Below are positions 32,322 through 35,666 of a stretch of 35,666 bases of DNA, one piece after another (the stretch's first letter is position 1; every line of letters begins with the position of its first letter). The notes under the pieces are model-generated. The model ran no database searches, was not told where the DNA came from, and saw only the letters and a list, made by a program, of their open reading frames with translations. The DNA is taken from contig JAGRLT010000079.1 in assembly GCA_020441665.1 (NCBI GenBank), positions 1-35,666 on the forward strand, in the 5' to 3' direction. Position numbers and translations under genes: made by a program. The stretch is from Nitratireductor sp. GTDB lineage: Bacteria > Pseudomonadota > Alphaproteobacteria > Rhizobiales > Rhizobiaceae.

Positions 32322-33197
32322 TCAGTGGGCGATCGCCGCCCCCCACGAACCCCAGACATAGACGGCGAAGAACAGGAACAGCCAGACCACGTCGACGAAG
32401 TGCCAGTACCAGGCGGCGGCCTCGAAGCCGAAATGCTGCTGCGGGGAGAAGTGTCCGGCCATGGCGCGCAACAGGCAGATGATCAGGAAGATCGTGCCGA
32501 CGAGGACGTGGAAGCCGTGGAAGCCGGTCGCCATGAAGAAGGTCGCGCCGTAGATCGAGTTTTTGAAGTCGAACGGCGCATGGGCGTATTCATAGCCCTG
32601 AACGAAGGAGAACAGGATGCCGAGCGCGATGGTGAGCGCCAGCATGAGCTTGAGCATGCCGCGCTCGCCATGGATCAGCGAATGGTGCGCCCAGGTGACC
32701 GTGGTGCCGGAAAGCAGCAGGATGATGGTGTTGAACAGCGGCAGGTGCAGCGGGTCGAGAACCTCGATGCCCTGGGGCGGCCAGTGACCGCCGGTGAATT
32801 CGGCGCGGGCGACCTGATGGACCTCGTTGGGAAACAGGCTGGCATCGAAGAAGGCCCAGAACCAGGCGACGAAGAACATCACTTCCGAAGCGATGAACAG
32901 GATCATGCCATAGCGCAGATGCATCGACACGACGCGGGTGTGATGGCCCTGATGGCTCTCCTTCACCGTGTCGCTCCACCAGGCGAACATGGTGTAGATG
33001 ACGAAGGTGAGACCGATGGGAAGCAGCCAGGGATTGGCAATGTCGGCGCCGCCGACATCGAACGGGCTGTCATTGTGCCAGCGCATGAAGGCGACGCCGC
33101 CAACGGCGGTCAGCAACGCGCCGATGGCGCCGATCAGCGGCCAGGGGCTCGGATCGATGATGTGATAGTCGTGATTGACCTTGTGTGTGTCAGCCAT
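32322..33197 (-). CDS. ctaE: Cytochrome c oxidase subunit III
   Basis: 291 residues with about seven membrane helices, the standard aa3-type subunit III. Family blocks include NHDYHIIDPSPWPLIGAIGA, GMILFIASEVMFFVAWFWAF with the conserved Glu, LPLFNTIILLLSGTTVTWAH and ATGFHGFHVLVGTIFL. Subunit III stabilises the catalytic subunit and its proton uptake. It follows ctaG by 48 nt and precedes DUF983-surf1 in the operon. Confidence 0.97.
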   Translation of the reverse strand: MADTHKVNHDYHIIDPSPWPLIGAIGALLTAVGGVAFMRWHNDSPFDVGGADIANPWLLPIGLTFVIYTMFAWWSDTVKESHQGHHTRVVSMHLRYGMILFIASEVMFFVAWFWAFFDASLFPNEVHQVARAEFTGGHWPPQGIEVLDPLHLPLFNTIILLLSGTTVTWAHHSLIHGERGMLKLMLALTIALGILFSFVQGYEYAHAPFDFKNSIYGATFFMATGFHGFHVLVGTIFLIICLLRAMAGHFSPQQHFGFEAAAWYWHFVDVVWLFLFFAVYVWGSWGAAIAH

Positions 33198-33245
33198 GTT
33201 CAGCTCCCGTCAGTTACCGCGTTCCTAACGCAGACACATTTGAAT

Positions 33246-33878
33246 TCAAAGCTTGTTTTCAGTTTTCACACCGTCTTCCGGCTTGGGATCGCCGCCAAGT
33301 GCCGCAACCGGCTTTTCGGCGGGTTCCTTTTCGAAGAAGGTGTAGGAAAGGGTGATGGTGTGGATGTTCCTGGTTTCGGCCTCGTCGGCCATGTCGGGAT
33401 CGACGAAGAAGACCACCGGCAGGATGAGTTCCTCGCCAGGCTGGAGCGTCGTCTCGGTGAAGCAGAAACACTCGATCTTGTTGAAATAGGCGCCGGCGGA
33501 TTGCGGCGTCACGTTGAAGGCCGCCGTGCCGGTAAGCGGTCTGTCGGTCAGGTTGCGGGCGTGGTAGGCGATCTGAGCGGTCTCGCCCATCTTGAGCGTC
33601 ACCTCGCGCTTGACCGGCGCGAATTCCCAGCCAAATCCCTTGGCGACATTGGCATCGAAATGGATCTTGATGTCACGGTCGATGACGCGTACGCCCTCGG
33701 AATTGACGGCAAGCTGCGTCGTGCCGCCATAGCCGGTGGCACGGCAGAAAAGATTGTAGAGCGGAACCGCCGCATAGGCCATGCCGACCATGCCGATGAC
33801 GGCGGCAACACACAGCGCGGCGATGCCGCCATTGCCTGGGCCGCGCTTGCCGTTCGGTGAAGCGGTGCCGTCTACCAT
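33246..33878 (-). CDS. ctaG: Cytochrome c oxidase assembly protein CtaG/Cox11
   Basis: 210 residues. One N-terminal membrane helix (about 18-40) is followed by a periplasmic Ig-like copper-binding domain. The copper ligands are C137 and C139 in NKIECFCFTETTLQPGEE, and C45 lies in YNLFCRATGYGGTT. It delivers copper to the CuB site of subunit I. The ATG is 7 nt after the coxF stop with GAGGCGGCG before it. Confidence 0.96.
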   Translation of the reverse strand: MVDGTASPNGKRGPGNGGIAALCVAAVIGMVGMAYAAVPLYNLFCRATGYGGTTQLAVNSEGVRVIDRDIKIHFDANVAKGFGWEFAPVKREVTLKMGETAQIAYHARNLTDRPLTGTAAFNVTPQSAGAYFNKIECFCFTETTLQPGEELILPVVFFVDPDMADEAETRNIHTITLSYTFFEKEPAEKPVAALGGDPKPEDGVKTENKL

Positions 33879-33885
33879 CGCCGCC

Positions 33886-34053
33886 TCACAGGTCGCGCAT
33901 CAGCACACCGGCGCCGAGCTTGGCCCAGGTGGCGACATACAGAATGATGACGAAGGCGGCGAGCGCCAGGCCGATCGCCACGCTGCGCGCGCGCTGCGCC
34001 TTGCGGCGGCGCTCCTCCAGTTCGGCTTCGCTCGGTCCGGTTTCCGCGCTCAC
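33886..34053 (-). CDS. coxF: CoxF-type small membrane protein
   Basis: 55 residues from a GTG at 34051-34053 overlapping the ctaB stop as GTGA. It reads [20 protein letters not shown], then [20 protein letters not shown] and [15 protein letters not shown]: an acidic-basic N-terminus, one membrane helix and a short tail. Small single-span proteins of this kind sit between ctaB and ctaG in alphaproteobacterial oxidase operons and are called CoxF; the role is presumed assembly or stability of the oxidase. Too short to be found by a length cut-off, but its exact coupling on both sides supports it. Confidence 0.85.
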   Translation of the reverse strand: MSAETGPSEAELEERRRKAQRARSVAIGLALAAFVIILYVATWAKLGAGVLMRDL

Positions 34054-35015
34054 GAGGCAACTCCCATGACGAGCGCGGCAAGGCCCGGCAGGGCGGCTTC
34101 GAGGATCAGCGCGCCGAACAGAACAAACAGGTAGAGGATCGAATAGGCGAACAGTTTCTTCGCCGGCAGCATGGCCTTGTCGTCAGAAGGCATCTGCCAG
34201 CAGCGCAGCGCGAGCCAGACAAAGCCCAGGCCGGCGGCAATCGACACCACGCCATAGGCGGTGCCGGCAAAGCCCATCAGCCAGGGCAGCACGCCAACCG
34301 GCGCCAGCACCAGCGAATAGGCCAGAATCTGGTTCTGGGTCGAGCGGTTGCCGGCGACATTGGGCATCATCGGCACGCCGACCTTCTCATAGTCGCCGGA
34401 CTTGAACAGCGCCAGCGCCCAGAAGTGCGGCGGGGTCCAGATGAAGATGATGGCGAAGAGAACGAGGCTTTCAAGGGTGACCGTGCCGGTCACCGCCGCC
34501 CAGCCGATCATCGGCGGAAAGGCGCCGGCGGCACCGCCGATGACGATGTTCTGCGGCGTCGAGCGCTTGAGCCACATGGAATAGATGACGGCGTAGAAGA
34601 AGATGGTGAAGGCAAGCAGGCCGGCGGAAAGCCAGTTGACCAGGAAGCCGAGCACGAAGACCGCGAAAAAGGCGAGCGTGAGGCCGAAGGCCAGCGCCTC
34701 GTCGCGGGTGACGCGGCCGCTCGGGATCGGCCGCGAGCGGGTCCGCGTCATGACGGCGTCGATATCGGCGTCATACCACATGTTGAGCGCGCCCGAGGCG
34801 CCGGCGCCGACGGCGATGCAGAGGATCGCGATCAGCGCCAGAACGGGGTGCAGATGGCCTGGAGCGATGACGAGGCCGGCAATGGCGGTAAAGACCACCA
34901 GCGTCATGACGCGCGGCTTCAGCAGCTCGAAATAGTCGGACGGCAGGGCGGTCGACACCGCCGCCTCGCCCTTCGTGACGCGCCCCGTCGCGCTATGTCC
35001 GGTCATTTCTGCCAT
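34050..35015 (-). CDS. ctaB: Protoheme IX farnesyltransferase (haem O synthase)
   Basis: 321 residues from ATG 35013-35015 ([10 protein letters not shown]); ATG 35004-35006 or an ATG further upstream (35051) are alternatives. It belongs to the UbiA prenyltransferase family: [20 protein letters not shown] is the first Asp-rich magnesium-diphosphate motif and [13 protein letters not shown] the second. About nine membrane helices are visible. It farnesylates haem B to haem O, precursor of the haem A in subunit I. It follows ctaD after a hairpin and is coupled to coxF. Confidence 0.96.
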   Translation of the reverse strand: MAEMTGHSATGRVTKGEAAVSTALPSDYFELLKPRVMTLVVFTAIAGLVIAPGHLHPVLALIAILCIAVGAGASGALNMWYDADIDAVMTRTRSRPIPSGRVTRDEALAFGLTLAFFAVFVLGFLVNWLSAGLLAFTIFFYAVIYSMWLKRSTPQNIVIGGAAGAFPPMIGWAAVTGTVTLESLVLFAIIFIWTPPHFWALALFKSGDYEKVGVPMMPNVAGNRSTQNQILAYSLVLAPVGVLPWLMGFAGTAYGVVSIAAGLGFVWLALRCWQMPSDDKAMLPAKKLFAYSILYLFVLFGALILEAALPGLAALVMGVAS

Positions 35016-35052
35016 TGCGAGCTTTGTCTTCTGCCTCAGGATAAACCGCAAA

Positions 35053-35074
35053 CCGCCGGGGCGAACCCCGGCGG
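35053..35074 (-). terminator. Stable hairpin between ctaD and ctaB
   Basis: On the minus strand, CCGCCGGGG-TTCG-CCCCGGCGG is a perfect 9-bp stem with a UUCG tetraloop, followed by TTTGCGGTTTATC. The broken T-run suggests partial termination or a 3'-end stabiliser that lets ctaD exceed the assembly genes downstream. Confidence 0.6.
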
Positions 35075-35093
35075 CAATTCCTGCCCCATGCCG

Positions 35094-35666
35094 TTACTTG
35101 ATCTTCGGCAGGGTTTCCCACTGGTGATAGGGCGGCGGAGACGGCAGCTGCCATTCCAGCGTCGTGGCGCCCTCGCCCCACGGATTGTCGCCCGCCACCC
35201 GCTTCTTGGAGAAGGCTTCCACAATGCCGACCAGGAAGACCAGCACGCCGAAGGCGGAGATGTACGACCCCCAGGAGGAGACCGCGTTCCAGCCGGCAAA
35301 GGCGTCGGGATAGTCGACATAGCGGCGCGGCATGCCGGCAAGCCCCAGGAAGTGCTGCGGGAAGAAGATCAGGTTGACGCCGATGAAGGTGACCCAGAAA
35401 TGGGTCTTGGCGATCACCGAATTGTACATGTAGCCGGTCATCTTCGGGAACCAGTAGTACCAGGCGGCGAACATGGCGAAGACGGCGCCGAGCGACAGCA
35501 CGTAGTGGAAGTGGGCGACCACGAAATAGGTGTCGTGGAAGGAGCGGTCGAGGCCGGCATTGGCAAGCTGCACGCCGGTAACCCCGCCGACCGTGAACAG
35601 GAAGATGAAGCCGATCGCCCAGACCATCGGGGTGCGGAAGGTGATCGAGCCGCCCCACATGGTGGC
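35094..35666 (-). CDS. ctaD: Cytochrome c oxidase subunit I, C-terminal part (cut by window edge)
   Basis: The last 190 or so codons of subunit [21 protein letters not shown] contains the His-Phe-His pair that ligates haem a3 and haem a. [17 protein letters not shown] and the later membrane helices are highly conserved, and the chain ends [14 protein letters not shown]. The frame is open at the edge (A-T-M-W-G-G), so the gene continues beyond 35666. It is the catalytic subunit that reduces oxygen and pumps protons. Confidence 0.97.
   Translation of the reverse strand, partial: ATMWGGSITFRTPMVWAIGFIFLFTVGGVTGVQLANAGLDRSFHDTYFVVAHFHYVLSLGAVFAMFAAWYYWFPKMTGYMYNSVIAKTHFWVTFIGVNLIFFPQHFLGLAGMPRRYVDYPDAFAGWNAVSSWGSYISAFGVLVFLVGIVEAFSKKRVAGDNPWGEGATTLEWQLPSPPPYHQWETLPKIK

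Overview
This is chromosomal, GC-rich DNA from an alphaproteobacterium of the order Hyphomicrobiales (Rhizobiales), most likely a Rhizobiaceae-type organism such as Rhizobium, Hoeflea or Martelella. That inference rests on gene order (rpoZ-rel-DUF2062-acpS-lepB-rnc-era-recO, dapA-smpB, and the ctaD-ctaB-coxF-ctaG-ctaE-DUF983-surf1-ispH-thrB-rnhA block), on an alphaproteobacterial Porin_2-type porin, on a long rpoZ, and on codon use. I see no rRNA, tRNA, CRISPR array, integrase or intact insertion sequence.

Layout. 1-387 is non-coding and repeat-rich: a long imperfect hairpin followed by a 268-bp segment bounded by 13-nt inverted repeats. 386-9986 is a long minus-strand housekeeping block: rpoZ (omega subunit), its own terminator, the (p)ppGpp enzyme rel with a good promoter, then DUF2062, acpS, lepB, rnc, era, recO, speB-like ureohydrolase, a hotdog thioesterase and a flavodoxin-like protein, many joined by ATGA/GTGA overlaps. 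10337-11731 holds two plus-strand genes (NYN-domain protein and family-5 uracil-DNA glycosylase) separated by a short tandem repeat. 11800-15284 returns to the minus strand: a remnant of a glutathione S-transferase gene, a PaiB-like FMN protein, a small lipoprotein, a YdeI-like protein, smpB and dapA. 15469-17229 has an alpha/beta hydrolase, a membrane-anchored helix-hairpin-helix protein and a 32-residue membrane peptide. 17438-18589 is a porin with a textbook terminator.

19028-26274 is the most accessory-looking part: two translationally coupled TPR-sulfotransferase genes, an exported GATase-like protein coupled to them, and a large membrane PAS-GGDEF-EAL protein. The first sulfotransferase gene is a compositional mosaic: its first three quarters have about 40 percent GC in the lines I counted, while its last quarter has host-like GC and shares near-identical DNA with its neighbour. 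This suggests an acquired gene recombined with a resident paralogue. Together the genes look like a module that sulfates a cell-surface or exported product, beside a c-di-GMP protein, but the substrate cannot be read from sequence.

26317-28548 carries YqgE/AlgH, a DsbD-type N-terminal domain protein and a 1-Cys peroxiredoxin. 28539 to the right edge is a minus-strand aa3-type cytochrome c oxidase operon (ctaD is cut by the window end) continuing into surf1, ispH, thrB and rnhA. A REP-like palindrome family (core GGGGACAGTTTA) occurs once between convergent genes and once as a paired element inside this operon.
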